Positions 26,623-36,365 are shown, counted from the first letter of the stretch. The stretch is 64,000 bases of DNA from an uncultured Veillonella sp. (GCF_934230905.1 NZ_CAKQFJ010000006.1:26701-90700); one strand, 5' to 3'. Program-made: numbers and translations. Notes: generated by a model not told the origin, from the sequence alone.

Positions 26623-27900
26623 TTACGCTTTCACCACAACAGATACGCCATCAGGAATAACTGTAATGCTTGCATCTTTACCTTTTAATTCCAAGGCTTT
26701 GTTCAATGCTTCATCAAATGTGCTAGCATGTTGTAAATGCATGTCGGTAAGCATCTTAGGGTCGCATTGATCTGTTACAATGATAACTGTAAATTGATCT
26801 AAAATACGAGCCAAGATTTGCATTTCCCATTGGTCTGGAATTGTTTCATTACGAGTCACCTTAGCAATGCGATCTAATAATTCACGAGGTGTTTTGGCAT
26901 TTTTAAGGTTTTCGTATAGTGATTCCCCACCATGACCATCATTACAAGCGGCAATCATGATGATAACGCCATCTTTTTTACAAGATGCTTCGGCAGCGGT
27001 CATACCTTTTACAGCTTGATATACGTTTTGGTCTAATGGATACCCACCATTTGTAGTGATAACGATGTCTGCTGGTACAGCTTTCACACTGGCTAGTTCA
27101 GACACAAAAGCACAGCCTGTTTCATGAGCTTGTTCCATATCACCCGCAAAAGCATTGATAATATGTTTTTCCGCATCGATAACAACATTTAAAATAAATG
27201 CTAATTTCGCAGTACGACCCGCATATACCATATCCTTATGAATTGGATTGTTCTCGATAATACCTGTACGAGCATATGGGCTATTGATAAATTCAGCACA
27301 GTGATTTGCCATTACAGTTACTTCAGAAGCAATGCCTGGCAATACGCTTTTTCTACCTCCAGAGAAACCAGCAAAGAAATGTGGTTCAATAAATCCTTCA
27401 GAAATTAATAGCTCAGTTTCCACAGCTAGTTTATTGATAATGCAGTCCCCACCGGATGGCAACACGCCGATTTTAGTCATTTGGCTAGCATCACCAGAGA
27501 TATGGTTTACAATCTTTTCATTGGCTACAATTTCAGGACCGAATTTATCTACCATTTCTTCATGCGTAGTAGGACGATGGAAACCAGTTGCTAATAAAAT
27601 GGTAATATCGATGGATGGATTAGCTTCACGAATACGGCGAAGTAAAATTGGCATCGTAATTTTACTAGGTACTGGACGCGTATGGTCACTTGTGATGATG
27701 ACCATGTTGGATTTACCCTTTACCAATTCTTCCAAGCGTTGGCTACCGATAGGATTATCTAACGCATGTTCTACCAATGCTTCTTGTGAAAGCTCTGCCT
27801 TATAAGAATGGGCTTTAGATTCTAATACACCTGCCACATTTTGATCAGGAATATTGATATCTACAAATCCTTTTGCATAGGGTACATTAAATGTTTTCAT
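26623..27900 (-). CDS. larA: Nickel-dependent lactate racemase
   Basis: This 425-residue enzyme interconverts L- and D-lactate using the nickel-pincer nucleotide (NPN) cofactor. His108 (G-F-H-R-P), His174 (I-E-P-H), Lys184 (G-G-R-K-S, covalent attachment of the cofactor) and His200 fall at the same numbers as in the Lactobacillus plantarum enzyme. The start at 27900 follows AAGGAGTG; a GTG three codons earlier overlaps the ribosome site. It is last in larE-larB-larC-larA. Lactate is the main carbon source of Veillonella, which fits the presence of a racemase. Substrate could differ among LarA homologues. Confidence 0.93.
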   Translation of the reverse strand: MKTFNVPYAKGFVDINIPDQNVAGVLESKAHSYKAELSQEALVEHALDNPIGSQRLEELVKGKSNMVIITSDHTRPVPSKITMPILLRRIREANPSIDITILLATGFHRPTTHEEMVDKFGPEIVANEKIVNHISGDASQMTKIGVLPSGGDCIINKLAVETELLISEGFIEPHFFAGFSGGRKSVLPGIASEVTVMANHCAEFINSPYARTGIIENNPIHKDMVYAGRTAKLAFILNVVIDAEKHIINAFAGDMEQAHETGCAFVSELASVKAVPADIVITTNGGYPLDQNVYQAVKGMTAAEASCKKDGVIIMIAACNDGHGGESLYENLKNAKTPRELLDRIAKVTRNETIPDQWEMQILARILDQFTVIIVTDQCDPKMLTDMHLQHASTFDEALNKALELKGKDASITVIPDGVSVVVKA

Positions 27901-27955
27901 AGGAATCACTCCTTAACTTAACACTAACAAACTATAAATAACCCGCTACGACAAA

Positions 27956-29179
27956 TCAATCCTCCTTCTTACGCAATTGTCGTTTAAGGTCTAACAAACT
28001 CATATCATTTTGCTTAGCAATGGCAGCTAGTGAATCATATTCATATTTATGTCTCTTTACACCAAATCCACTACTTGTTTTGAAAGCAATTCTGTTACCT
28101 TCCCAGTCTATGTCTCCTGCAGACCGGTTCAAAATATATCGTTCACAACGATGGTAACGAACACCAAGGCTTGTAGTGTGTTTGAATATTAAATCTCGCA
28201 GATTCTCGATATCGTCTACCTTACAAAGAACTGTCAACATCGTACCAGGTCGTTGTTTTTTCATCATAATCGGTGTGGTAAATACATCTAAGGCTGGTGA
28301 AAGTAATAACTGTTCTACTGCATAGCCGATTTCTTCTGGTGTCATATCGTCGAGATTACAGGACATTTCAATGATTATATCTTCTAAATCATTGTTTATT
28401 TCAAGAAAGGCGCGAATACAATTCGGTCTTTCAAATTGTTTCGTGCCAAAGCCATAAGATACCTTTGTTGGTGTCATAACTGGCATATGGCTAAAAGCTG
28501 TACCAAAATATTGGGCTAACGCTGCACCGGTAGGCGTACATAGCTCACCATTAATTTGATAGTCTGCGTACATTGGTATACCGGCTAATAATTCCATCGT
28601 TGCTGGTGCTGGTACAGGTAGTTCTCCATGAGCGCAGTGAACAGTGCCAGTTCCTACATGTATAGGTGAGATAATAATCTCATCAAACTTCAATGCCTCT
28701 AAGAGTACACAAACGGCCACAATATCTGCAATAGCATCAAGCATGCCCAGCTCGTGGAAATGAATTTGTGTTACTGTTGATTTATGAACCTTGGCCTCCG
28801 CTTCAGCTACCAGATTATATACGTTTATAGCATTCTGTTTACACGTATTGGAAATAGATAAGCTATTAATTATATCCGTTACACCTTGTAAGCCTCGGCC
28901 CTGCACATGATGTTCGCTATGTACATGGTAATCTGAATGGTCTTCATACGTATCTGTCTCACCATGTTCAGATTCTTCTATACCATTAATAGTTACTGCT
29001 ACCCGATAGCCTTCCAATCCTTTATCTTCTTTTGGTATTAGTGCATAGGTGACATTAGGTATCCCTATTTGATTAAGCCGTTCTATCCATGTTTCAGGAT
29101 TATCTACTAAACCGAGTAATGTAGCGGTTAGCATATCGCCGGCAATACCCATTTGGCAATCTAAAAATAGTCGTTTCAT
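27956..29179 (-). CDS. larC: Nickel pincer cofactor insertion protein LarC (single uninterrupted gene)
   Basis: This 407-residue CTP-dependent cyclometallase inserts nickel into the pincer cofactor. The N-terminus L-F-L-D-C-Q-M-G-I-A-G-D-M matches LarC, a His-rich insertion near residues 85-100 could bind nickel, and F-H-E-L-G-M-L-D-A-I-A-D follows near 145. The C-terminal domain (about 270-400) is fused in frame, whereas in L. plantarum larC1/larC2 are joined by a programmed frameshift. The start overlaps the larB stop by 4 bases (ATGA). Confidence 0.93.
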   Translation of the reverse strand: MKRLFLDCQMGIAGDMLTATLLGLVDNPETWIERLNQIGIPNVTYALIPKEDKGLEGYRVAVTINGIEESEHGETDTYEDHSDYHVHSEHHVQGRGLQGVTDIINSLSISNTCKQNAINVYNLVAEAEAKVHKSTVTQIHFHELGMLDAIADIVAVCVLLEALKFDEIIISPIHVGTGTVHCAHGELPVPAPATMELLAGIPMYADYQINGELCTPTGAALAQYFGTAFSHMPVMTPTKVSYGFGTKQFERPNCIRAFLEINNDLEDIIIEMSCNLDDMTPEEIGYAVEQLLLSPALDVFTTPIMMKKQRPGTMLTVLCKVDDIENLRDLIFKHTTSLGVRYHRCERYILNRSAGDIDWEGNRIAFKTSSGFGVKRHKYEYDSLAAIAKQNDMSLLDLKRQLRKKED

Positions 29180-29931
29180 TTACTTTCACCTATCTGATTA
29201 ATCATGTTCGCCGTATAAGCAGCACCAAACCCATTGTCTATATTAACAACGGTAACACCACTGGCACAAGAGTTGAGCATAGATAAAAGCGCCGTAACAC
29301 CACCAAATGCGGTTCCATAACCAACACTAGTTGGTACGGCGATAACAGGTACATCCACAAGGCCACCAACAACACTTGCTAAAGCCCCTTCCATACCGGC
29401 AATGACAACGATAACCTTAGCAGACATAATAGTATCTAAATGTTGTAACAAACGATGAATACCCGCCACACCTACGTCAAAAATTCGATTGACCGTATTA
29501 CCATAAAATTCAGCTGTAATAGCACATTCTTCAGCCACTTTATAATCACTTGTACCGCCGGTAACAATAGCTATACTTGACTCTGTTTTCTTCGTAGGCA
29601 TATCACCAGTGTAGCCGATATGAGCATCCTTGATATATGTCAAGGAATGGTGTTCTTGAACCTCTGCAGCCACATCAGGTGCTAAGCGTGTAATCAATAT
29701 ATGACCTTGCCCATTAGACTGCATGGAGGAGATAATACCCACGATTTGTTCACTAGTTTTACCGGCGCCATATATAACCTCCGGAACACCTTGTCGTAAT
29801 TGACGATGTAAATCAACGTTGGCATACCCTAAATCCTCTATCGGTTTCATTTTTAGCTTTAATAAGGCTGCATCCACATCTACCTGTCCATTTTTTACTT
29901 TCTCCAAAAGGGATCTTATAGTATCGCTCAT
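29176..29931 (-). CDS. larB: Nickel pincer cofactor biosynthesis carboxylase/hydrolase LarB
   Basis: This 251-residue protein carboxylates nicotinic acid adenine dinucleotide at C5 and hydrolyses the phosphoanhydride. The C-terminal two-thirds is PurE-like (V-T-G-G-T-S-D-Y-K-V-A-E-E, G-M-E-G-A-L-A-S-V-V-G-G, P-T-S-V-G-Y-G). It overlaps larE upstream and larC downstream by 4 bases each, so translation is likely coupled. The ribosome site is AGAGGTG. Confidence 0.95.
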   Translation of the reverse strand: MSDTIRSLLEKVKNGQVDVDAALLKLKMKPIEDLGYANVDLHRQLRQGVPEVIYGAGKTSEQIVGIISSMQSNGQGHILITRLAPDVAAEVQEHHSLTYIKDAHIGYTGDMPTKKTESSIAIVTGGTSDYKVAEECAITAEFYGNTVNRIFDVGVAGIHRLLQHLDTIMSAKVIVVIAGMEGALASVVGGLVDVPVIAVPTSVGYGTAFGGVTALLSMLNSCASGVTVVNIDNGFGAAYTANMINQIGESK

Positions 29932-30674
29932 GAACGCACCTCTAAATCTAATACAACATCATCAAACATAGATTTAAAAAATATGAGAATCTCAATCCTA
30001 TTCTTAATAACAATAGCAATTTGATTCTCTGGGACTTGAATTTTAGCAGTATTTCCTATCAGACGAACACGAAAATCTGATAGACCTAAGGAAAACAAAT
30101 ACCCTTCCGCTCGTTCAATGTGTTCTAAATCATGACCTGTTATACGTTGTCCCGCTTGAAATCTTGTAGCTAAACAAGCATAGGATGGTTTATTCCACGT
30201 AAACAAATTGGCTTGATGAGCTAAATCACGAATCATAGATTTTGTTAGATTACATTCTCGTAATGGCGACTTAACAGATAGCTCCGCTATTGCTTTCATA
30301 CCTGGTCGATCTTCCACATCATCACTCGCATTGGTTCCATCACATAAAACCGTAAAACCATCACGTTTAGCATGTTCACTTATCGTTGTGAATACATGAT
30401 GTTTACAGTAATAACAACGGTCACTTGGATTGCTCATTACATCATCATGTACAAGCACATTAATATCTATAATTTCTAGAGGAATACCAATAAACTCGGC
30501 AATTTTCTTTGCATCTTCTAATTCAAACTGTGGCACAAACTGAGATTTTACAGTATACGCTTTGCAAGGAATACCTGATTTTTTTGCGGCATATGCTAAA
30601 TAAGATGAGTCTACCCCGCCAGATAAAGCTACTGCAACATTATCAAAGCTATTTATATAATCTATTAATTTCAT
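29928..30674 (-). CDS. larE: ATP-dependent sulfur transferase LarE for the nickel pincer cofactor
   Basis: This 248-residue PP-loop enzyme thiolates the LarB product. The PP-loop A-L-S-G-G-V-D-S-S is at residues 16-24. Cys167 in P-S-Y-A-C-L-A-T-R probably corresponds to the sulfur-donating Cys of the family; additional Cys residues 87 and 90 (R-C-Y-Y-C-K) are also present. Whether it is the sacrificial type or a [4Fe-4S] type cannot be decided from the sequence alone. The start at 30674 follows AAAGGA. First gene of the lar operon. Confidence 0.93.
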   Translation of the reverse strand: MKLIDYINSFDNVAVALSGGVDSSYLAYAAKKSGIPCKAYTVKSQFVPQFELEDAKKIAEFIGIPLEIIDINVLVHDDVMSNPSDRCYYCKHHVFTTISEHAKRDGFTVLCDGTNASDDVEDRPGMKAIAELSVKSPLRECNLTKSMIRDLAHQANLFTWNKPSYACLATRFQAGQRITGHDLEHIERAEGYLFSLGLSDFRVRLIGNTAKIQVPENQIAIVIKNRIEILIFFKSMFDDVVLDLEVRS

Positions 30675-30683
30675 AATATGCAA

Positions 30684-30991
30684 TCCTTTAATAGGTTTCT
30701 ATACTCTTTAATTTATAAAAATAAAATAGAGTTACCCTAATAAGAACTCTATTACTACTATTACATTAAATTAAACAATTACTATTATATTTAGTATAAA
30801 TTGTTTTATAGATATTTTCTAACTCATAAAAAAGATAAATATTTATGTATTAAATTACATTTTTTCTATATAAGAAAACCACTTATCATAAATAGGTTTA
30901 TCTCCCCTATTAAAAATAAGTGGTTTATAATTCATAAAAATTTATGATAAGCAATCATATAAATAATGTCCAAGTAATTTATTAGAACACT
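30684..30991. other. Intergenic region between recO and larE
   Basis: AT-rich and without a gene. It holds the recO terminator and, closer to larE, a small stem (AATAGAGTT/AACTCTATT, 30725-30753) in the probable larE leader. No clear sigma-A promoter or nickel/lactate regulator site could be read. Confidence 0.5.
30874..30926 (-). terminator. Rho-independent terminator after recO
   Basis: AAACCACTTAT and ATAAGTGGTTT arms, with an inner AATAGG/CCTATT pair, are followed on the minus strand by TTTTCTTAT. It closes the phoH-ybeY-era-CNNM-recO run. Confidence 0.8.
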
Positions 30992-31693
30992 TTATAAACT
31001 CATCAAAAATTTTACACTTTGTAATTGTTTTCCTATTTCATGTTCACAATAAGAAAATAGTAATTTTTCTAATTCTTTCCATACAGTTCTAGGAAGTTCA
31101 ATAGGCGCTGTATCACCCCATTGATAAGCCAACATATTTGGCATCGCTTTGCGTAATGCAATAGATGGATTCATATGCGTATGCAAACGTAATTCGTTCC
31201 AAAATAAATCAATTCCATCTCCTGTAGCAAATGCTTCCTGCTGTGGCATTATACCTGCTAACGACAACATCTGCCATCCCAATATGATGGTCCCTAGTCG
31301 TACATTTCTTTGCCGTATGGATTTAGAATAGTTGACCACAGCATCGAATACCTTACGATCTACATCATACAACGCAAAAAGTTCTTGTATAAGTTCACTA
31401 GCTACAGAGGCATAGGCAATATTATCTAAATTCGTATCAAGTGATTCTACCACATAGGACCCATCAATTTGGGTAACTTTCACAAATTCTCCATCCTGTA
31501 CAACTGTAATATACATAGCACTGAATGGACGTAGATAGGAAGCATTGCGCAATGTTTGTAGTCGTTTATGTGGTATAGATGCCTTAATAATACCTAACGA
31601 TGGAGTTATAAAAGTAAATACTGAATAAAGCTTATATTTTTTTCGACTCACTACGATAGCAGGTGTATTAAATCCTCCATTAAGATTATTCAT
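30992..31693 (-). CDS. recO: DNA repair protein RecO
   Basis: This 233-residue protein matches RecO: an N-terminal OB fold with V-V-S-R-K-K-Y-K-L-Y-S-V-F-T and K-A-S-I-P-H-K-R, a helical middle, and a C-terminal L-x-S-V-K-F-L. RecO works with RecR to load RecA on SSB-coated DNA. The zinc-binding Cys motif common in Firmicutes RecO is missing; only one Cys occurs. It overlaps the upstream CNNM gene by 8 bases, and follows era and ybeY as is usual. Confidence 0.88.
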   Translation of the reverse strand: MNNLNGGFNTPAIVVSRKKYKLYSVFTFITPSLGIIKASIPHKRLQTLRNASYLRPFSAMYITVVQDGEFVKVTQIDGSYVVESLDTNLDNIAYASVASELIQELFALYDVDRKVFDAVVNYSKSIRQRNVRLGTIILGWQMLSLAGIMPQQEAFATGDGIDLFWNELRLHTHMNPSIALRKAMPNMLAYQWGDTAPIELPRTVWKELEKLLFSYCEHEIGKQLQSVKFLMSL

Positions 31694-33014
31694 GATTATC
31701 TTCCGGTACAGGTTCTAATTCCGGTAAAGGAGTCACTCGCAATCGAGAAATACGATATCCTTGCATCTTAATGACTTCAAAAGTATATCCATAAGCATCT
31801 ACAGTATCACCTACGATTGGAGTACGTTCTAATAAACCAAAAATATATCCACCAATTGTATCAGAATCAGAATCCTCAATATGAATATTCATCATTTCAG
31901 ATACTTCATCCACAAGAACCTTACCATCAAACTCAAAGGAACCATCTGCATAGCTCATCGTTGCTGGTAAATGGGATTCATGTTCGTCTTGAATATCCCC
32001 GACCAATTCCTCAATGATATCTTCTAATCCTACTAGACCTACCATACCACCATATTCATCGACAACAACAGCTTGATAAATACGACGAGTCCGCATATAT
32101 TGCAACAAAGTAGAAAGTTTCATAACTTCAGGAACAGTTAAAATATCGCGTTTAATATTACGCAAATCTTTTCTAGCTTGATTCTGACGTTCCATCAAAT
32201 CCTTAATGTGTACAAGGCCTACAATATGATCTTTATCTTCCACACACAATGGGTATCTTGTATGCGACGTAGACCGAATTACCTTCATGGCTTCATCATA
32301 TCCATCTTCCACAAAAATACAGTCCACATCTTGGCGTGGCACCATAACCTCTTTTGCCATACGTTCCACAAAATTAAATACATTATCTATCAACTCAGAT
32401 TCTACTTGATTTAACTGACCTTCTTCATGACTTCGAGAAATCATCATACGTAGTTCCTCTTCAGTGTATACAAGGTCTAATTCAGTTAAGTATTTTGTTT
32501 GGTAAAACTTAAGGATACAATTGGATATTTTACTAGCTAACCAAACAAAAGGATATACAATGCGACCAACTCCAACAACAATACGGCTATGCATATTGAC
32601 ATACTTTGTAGGAAATGATAACCCCAATGCTTTTGGTACGATTTCACCAAAAATAAGTACGATAAGGCTAATGATGATTAGCAATAAAAGGTCCAAAATA
32701 TGATGAACCCATGTACCATGAATATTAAATACATCCATAATACCCGCTACAAAGCTATTAAAAATATATGTACCAGTCCCCGCTAAGGCGAGAATGAAAA
32801 AGAGTATAAGAAATTGTGTAGTATTTAAAAAGTACTCAGGATTTTGATAAAGCTTTAATAAAAATTGACGATCTTTCTCTAATAATATCGTCATATCCTC
32901 CACATGTTCTTTGCGCAAACGAGCAAAGGAAAATTTTGCAACAACTAAAAAGTTAATTAAGAAAATACATACTATGCCAAATAGAATCGGTAACAGGGCA
33001 TCTATACTATCCAT
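31686..33014 (-). CDS. CNNM/HlyC-CorC family membrane protein (DUF21-CBS-CorC)
   Basis: This 442-residue protein has an N-terminal DUF21/CNNM membrane domain with about four segments (up to residue about 190; I-F-G-E-I-V-P-K-A-L-G signature near 125). A tandem CBS pair follows (about 215-340; M-V-P-R-Q-D-V, R-Y-P-L-C, V-D-E-Y-G-G-M-V-G-L-V), then a CorC_HlyC domain to about 430. Family members are linked to Mg or Na/Mg export. It overlaps recO by 8 bases. The substrate is not readable. Confidence 0.92.
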   Translation of the reverse strand: MDSIDALLPILFGIVCIFLINFLVVAKFSFARLRKEHVEDMTILLEKDRQFLLKLYQNPEYFLNTTQFLILFFILALAGTGTYIFNSFVAGIMDVFNIHGTWVHHILDLLLLIIISLIVLIFGEIVPKALGLSFPTKYVNMHSRIVVGVGRIVYPFVWLASKISNCILKFYQTKYLTELDLVYTEEELRMMISRSHEEGQLNQVESELIDNVFNFVERMAKEVMVPRQDVDCIFVEDGYDEAMKVIRSTSHTRYPLCVEDKDHIVGLVHIKDLMERQNQARKDLRNIKRDILTVPEVMKLSTLLQYMRTRRIYQAVVVDEYGGMVGLVGLEDIIEELVGDIQDEHESHLPATMSYADGSFEFDGKVLVDEVSEMMNIHIEDSDSDTIGGYIFGLLERTPIVGDTVDAYGYTFEVIKMQGYRISRLRVTPLPELEPVPEDNHE

Positions 33015-33048
33015 AATAATCCTTTCTATCGTAATGACACAACAAAAT

Positions 33049-33948
33049 CTATTTTTTATAACCTAATTCTGAAAGCATACCAGATTTGTTACGCCAATCC
33101 TTCTTAACCTTAACCCATAAATCAAGATACACTTTTGTGGCTAATAGCTTTTGAATGTCCATGCGCGCTTCCGCACCAATCTTGCGTAGTAACGCACCTT
33201 TATTACCAATGATAATCCCCTTTTGAGAATCCCGTTCACAATAGATAGTAGCACGAATATAGGTTGTTCCATCATCACGGGTCTTCATTTCATCCACATC
33301 AACAGCAATAGCATGAGGGATTTCATCACGAGTAGACAATAAAATCTTTTCTCGAACGATATCGGAAATAATCAATCGTTCTGGTTGGTCCGTAATCATA
33401 TCTTCTGGGAAGTATTGAGGACCTTCTGGCAAATATTTACCTAACACATTAAGCAATTCAGATAAATTTTCTTTATTCTTTGCCGAAATAGGGATGACAC
33501 CAGTAAATGGATACGCATCTTGATAGGACACGATAGCTTCTAATACTTGTTCTTTTTGTAGTGTATCGATTTTATTGACTACGAGGAACACCGGTACTTT
33601 CACACGTTTCAATTGTTCAATGATGAAATTGTCCCCAGGGCCACGTTTTTCATTGCCTGCCACAACAAATAGAACAGCCTCTGTCTCTTTTAAGGATTCA
33701 ATAGCTGCATCGACCATGAATTCACCTAATTTATGTTTTGGCTTATGTACACCGGGTGTATCCATGAATACGATTTGCTTCTCTTCATCAGTGTAAACAC
33801 AAATAATGCGGTTACGCGTAGTCTGCGCCTTATCAGACACAATAGCAATCTTATCGCCTATTAAGGCATTAATCATCGTAGACTTGCCTACATTTGGTCG
33901 CCCTACAACAGCAACAAAACCGGATTTAAAATGTTCTGCTTTATTCAT
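33049..33948 (-). CDS. era: GTPase Era
   Basis: This 299-residue GTPase acts in 16S rRNA maturation and 30S assembly. G1 is G-R-P-N-V-G-K-S-T-M, G3 D-T-P-G-V-H, G4 N-K-I-D; the KH domain has G-N-K-G-A-L-L-R-K-I-G near residue 245. The start at 33948 gives the standard Era length, follows AGAGGA at 11 bases and overlaps the ybeY stop by 8 bases; a longer start at 33972 is possible. Confidence 0.97.
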   Translation of the reverse strand: MNKAEHFKSGFVAVVGRPNVGKSTMINALIGDKIAIVSDKAQTTRNRIICVYTDEEKQIVFMDTPGVHKPKHKLGEFMVDAAIESLKETEAVLFVVAGNEKRGPGDNFIIEQLKRVKVPVFLVVNKIDTLQKEQVLEAIVSYQDAYPFTGVIPISAKNKENLSELLNVLGKYLPEGPQYFPEDMITDQPERLIISDIVREKILLSTRDEIPHAIAVDVDEMKTRDDGTTYIRATIYCERDSQKGIIIGNKGALLRKIGAEARMDIQKLLATKVYLDLWVKVKKDWRNKSGMLSELGYKK

Positions 33949-34417
33949 TATATGGTTGATCCTCTCGTACATACCCTAAATTAGAAAGCACAAATTCTTC
34001 TTCTGTGCGCATTTCTTTTTTATCTTCATCGGTCATATGGTCATAGCCTAAGATATGCAAACAACTATGTGTTGTCAAATAGGCTAATTCCCGTTCAAAA
34101 CTATGTCCGTATTCGATGGCTTGTTCATGAGCTCGCTCTAAGGAAAGTATCATATCCCCCAATAGATGATGTTCTTCTTCACTACCTTCATAATCGTCCC
34201 CTTCATTAAGGGCAAAAGACAATACATCTGTGGGCCGATCAATGCCACGATACTCTTTATTGAGTTCATGAATTTTCTTATTATCACATAACAGAATGCT
34301 TAGTTCATCATCTTCGAGTCCATATACACGGCTCACTTCATCGCAAACCTTTCGTATAACCTCTTCAATCTTAGCATCTCGGGCTATACCATCATCATAA
34401 CTAATTTGTATATGCAT
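33941..34417 (-). CDS. ybeY: Endoribonuclease YbeY (rRNA maturation factor)
   Basis: This 158-residue zinc-dependent RNase is involved in 16S rRNA 3' processing and ribosome quality control. The metal motif H-S-C-L-H-I-L-G-Y-D-H is at about residues 116-126 and the R-G-I-D-R-P-T-D-V-L-S-F block near 60-72. It follows phoH by 5 bases and overlaps era, the conserved phoH-ybeY-era order. Confidence 0.97.
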   Translation of the reverse strand: MHIQISYDDGIARDAKIEEVIRKVCDEVSRVYGLEDDELSILLCDNKKIHELNKEYRGIDRPTDVLSFALNEGDDYEGSEEEHHLLGDMILSLERAHEQAIEYGHSFERELAYLTTHSCLHILGYDHMTDEDKKEMRTEEEFVLSNLGYVREDQPYNE

Positions 34418-34422
34418 AATTC

Positions 34423-35391
34423 TTATTCTTCCTTTGAAAGCTTTTGATGGTACGCATCATAGGCTTTAACAATACGACCTACCAAATCATGACGCACCAC
34501 ATCTTGATCCGTAAAGTAAACCATATGAATGCCCGGCACTCGTTTTAATACCTTTTCTGCTTCATATAAACCAGAAGTTACACGAGGCGGCAAGTCAATT
34601 TGTGTTTTATCACCATTGACGACCATTTTAGAGTTATTACCTAAACGTGTTAAAAACATCTTCATTTGTTCTGCCGTCGTATTCTGTGCTTCATCCAAGA
34701 TAACAAATGCATTCTCCAGTGTACGACCACGCATATACGCTAGTGGTGCTACCTCGATTGTGCCCCGCTCCATAAATCGTTGAACTTGTTCAATACCAAA
34801 CATTTCGTGCAACGCATCATACAAGGGACGTAAATATGGGTCTACTTTATCTTGCAATTCTCCAGGTAAGAATCCGAGCCGTTCACCAGCCTCTACGGCA
34901 GGTCGCGTCAAAATAATCTTATCTACATTACGATTCTTTAAGTAAAATGCTGCCAATGCAACAGACAAAAAGGTTTTACCTGTACCAGCAGGACCGATGC
35001 CAAAAGTAATCGTATTCTTTCGAATACTATCTACATATTGCTTTTGACCTTCCGTCTTTGGCGTAATACTTTTACCACGCATTGTTACTGATAATGTATC
35101 TTCAAACATAGTATGAAGAGCATCACCCTTGCCATTCATGACCATCTTAGCCGCAATGCGGACCTGAGATTCTGTGATTGTGCTACCTTCTTTATATAAA
35201 AATACTAATTCCTCTAGGGTACGGTATAGAGCATCTACATACATATCATCACCCTTTATAACAACCGTATCTCCACGCGATACGATATCTACAGGGATGA
35301 CCTCATTCATCATTTGTAAATATCTATTATGTTGACCTAGTATAGATTGTGCTAAGTCATAGGTAGGAAAGGTAAATACCCGTTCGCTCAT
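34423..35391 (-). CDS. phoH: PhoH family ATPase (PhoL type)
   Basis: This 322-residue protein has Walker A G-P-A-G-T-G-K-T (about 134-141) and Walker B F-V-I-L-D-E-A-Q-N (about 230), and a short N-terminal domain. PhoH proteins resemble the superfamily 1 helicase ATPase core and are linked to RNA metabolism and ribosome maturation alongside YbeY. The start lies in an ATGA overlap with the upstream radical SAM gene after GGGGGA. Confidence 0.95.
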   Translation of the reverse strand: MSERVFTFPTYDLAQSILGQHNRYLQMMNEVIPVDIVSRGDTVVIKGDDMYVDALYRTLEELVFLYKEGSTITESQVRIAAKMVMNGKGDALHTMFEDTLSVTMRGKSITPKTEGQKQYVDSIRKNTITFGIGPAGTGKTFLSVALAAFYLKNRNVDKIILTRPAVEAGERLGFLPGELQDKVDPYLRPLYDALHEMFGIEQVQRFMERGTIEVAPLAYMRGRTLENAFVILDEAQNTTAEQMKMFLTRLGNNSKMVVNGDKTQIDLPPRVTSGLYEAEKVLKRVPGIHMVYFTDQDVVRHDLVGRIVKAYDAYHQKLSKEE

Positions 35392-36365
35392 GCTTGTCCC
35401 CCATCTATAAATTTACGTACTGCTTTACCATTTAAATAATCACATAAATCGCCTTGATGTGCATCTAGTTCATCCATCATATCATCAATTAAATCCTGTA
35501 CACGCCACCAGCCCATAGACCAATTGGTGAATAATGTATTATCCTCTGGAGCACGACCCACTAATCGTTGCAATACGATATCTGGATGGAGATGGCGTAA
35601 AAACTGAACAACACGCTCTGCATACTCCTCGGCACTAATCAAGGTAATTTGACCTTCTTCATACCATTTAGCCATCAATGTATGTTTCACAATATACAAA
35701 GCATGTAACTTTACTTGATCAACCCCAAGAGACGATAAAATCTTGGCCCCTTCAATGGTATCCTCCATCGTATCCCATGGCAAATTGACAATCATATGTG
35801 TGGTCACATTAAATTCATAGCGCTTAATGCGGAGCACCGCATCGATAAACTGCGCTAAATCATGGCCCCGATTGATTTTCTCAAGTGTATGATAATTAAC
35901 AGTTTGCAATCCTAACTCAATATAAATATCCTTATGAAACCGCTGTTGTATGTCCTGTAATACATCTAAATACTCATTAGAAATACAATCAGGTCTCGTA
36001 GCGATTGCAATCCCTACGGCTTCATCAATACAACCTTGTTCCATATAGGATTTAAAATCCTCTAATGGTAAATAGGTATTACTAAAATTTTGATAATAAG
36101 GAATAAATTTCTTCGCCTTATATTTAGGGCCAATATGTGCAATATTTTCCTTTAATTGCATGCGCACCGTCATCCATGCAGGTCTATTTTCATAACCTGC
36201 GCCGATTTCTCCACAGAATGTACAGCCCCCAACACCAGCTGACCCATCTCGATTAGGACAGGTTAACGGTAATGCAACAGGTAATTTATATACCTTTTCA
36301 CCATATGTTTCTTTATAAAATTTTGACACCATCCGGTACCGTTTCGGTCTCGTTGTATCTGACAT
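35388..36365 (-). CDS. TIGR01212 family radical SAM protein (YhcC-like)
   Basis: This 325-residue protein has a cluster-binding segment C-P-N-R-D-G...C-T-F-C-G (first Cys near 34, then 46 and 49). The spacing between the first and the last two Cys is longer than C-x3-C-x2-C, as is usual for the YhcC/Elp3-like branch. I-A-T-R-P-D-C-I and E-L-G-L-Q-T follow. The substrate is unknown. It overlaps phoH by 4 bases and follows the B12-binding radical SAM gene by 14 bases. Confidence 0.9.
   Translation of the reverse strand: MSDTTRPKRYRMVSKFYKETYGEKVYKLPVALPLTCPNRDGSAGVGGCTFCGEIGAGYENRPAWMTVRMQLKENIAHIGPKYKAKKFIPYYQNFSNTYLPLEDFKSYMEQGCIDEAVGIAIATRPDCISNEYLDVLQDIQQRFHKDIYIELGLQTVNYHTLEKINRGHDLAQFIDAVLRIKRYEFNVTTHMIVNLPWDTMEDTIEGAKILSSLGVDQVKLHALYIVKHTLMAKWYEEGQITLISAEEYAERVVQFLRHLHPDIVLQRLVGRAPEDNTLFTNWSMGWWRVQDLIDDMMDELDAHQGDLCDYLNGKAVRKFIDGGQA

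Noticed and set aside
27332..27805. Plus-strand open frame of about 157 codons opposite larA
   Set aside because: Antisense to the LarA catalytic core; no start signal or known motif.
28800..29000. Possible frameshift in larC, as in lactobacilli
   Set aside because: The frame is continuous from 29179 to 27956 and covers both LarC domains.
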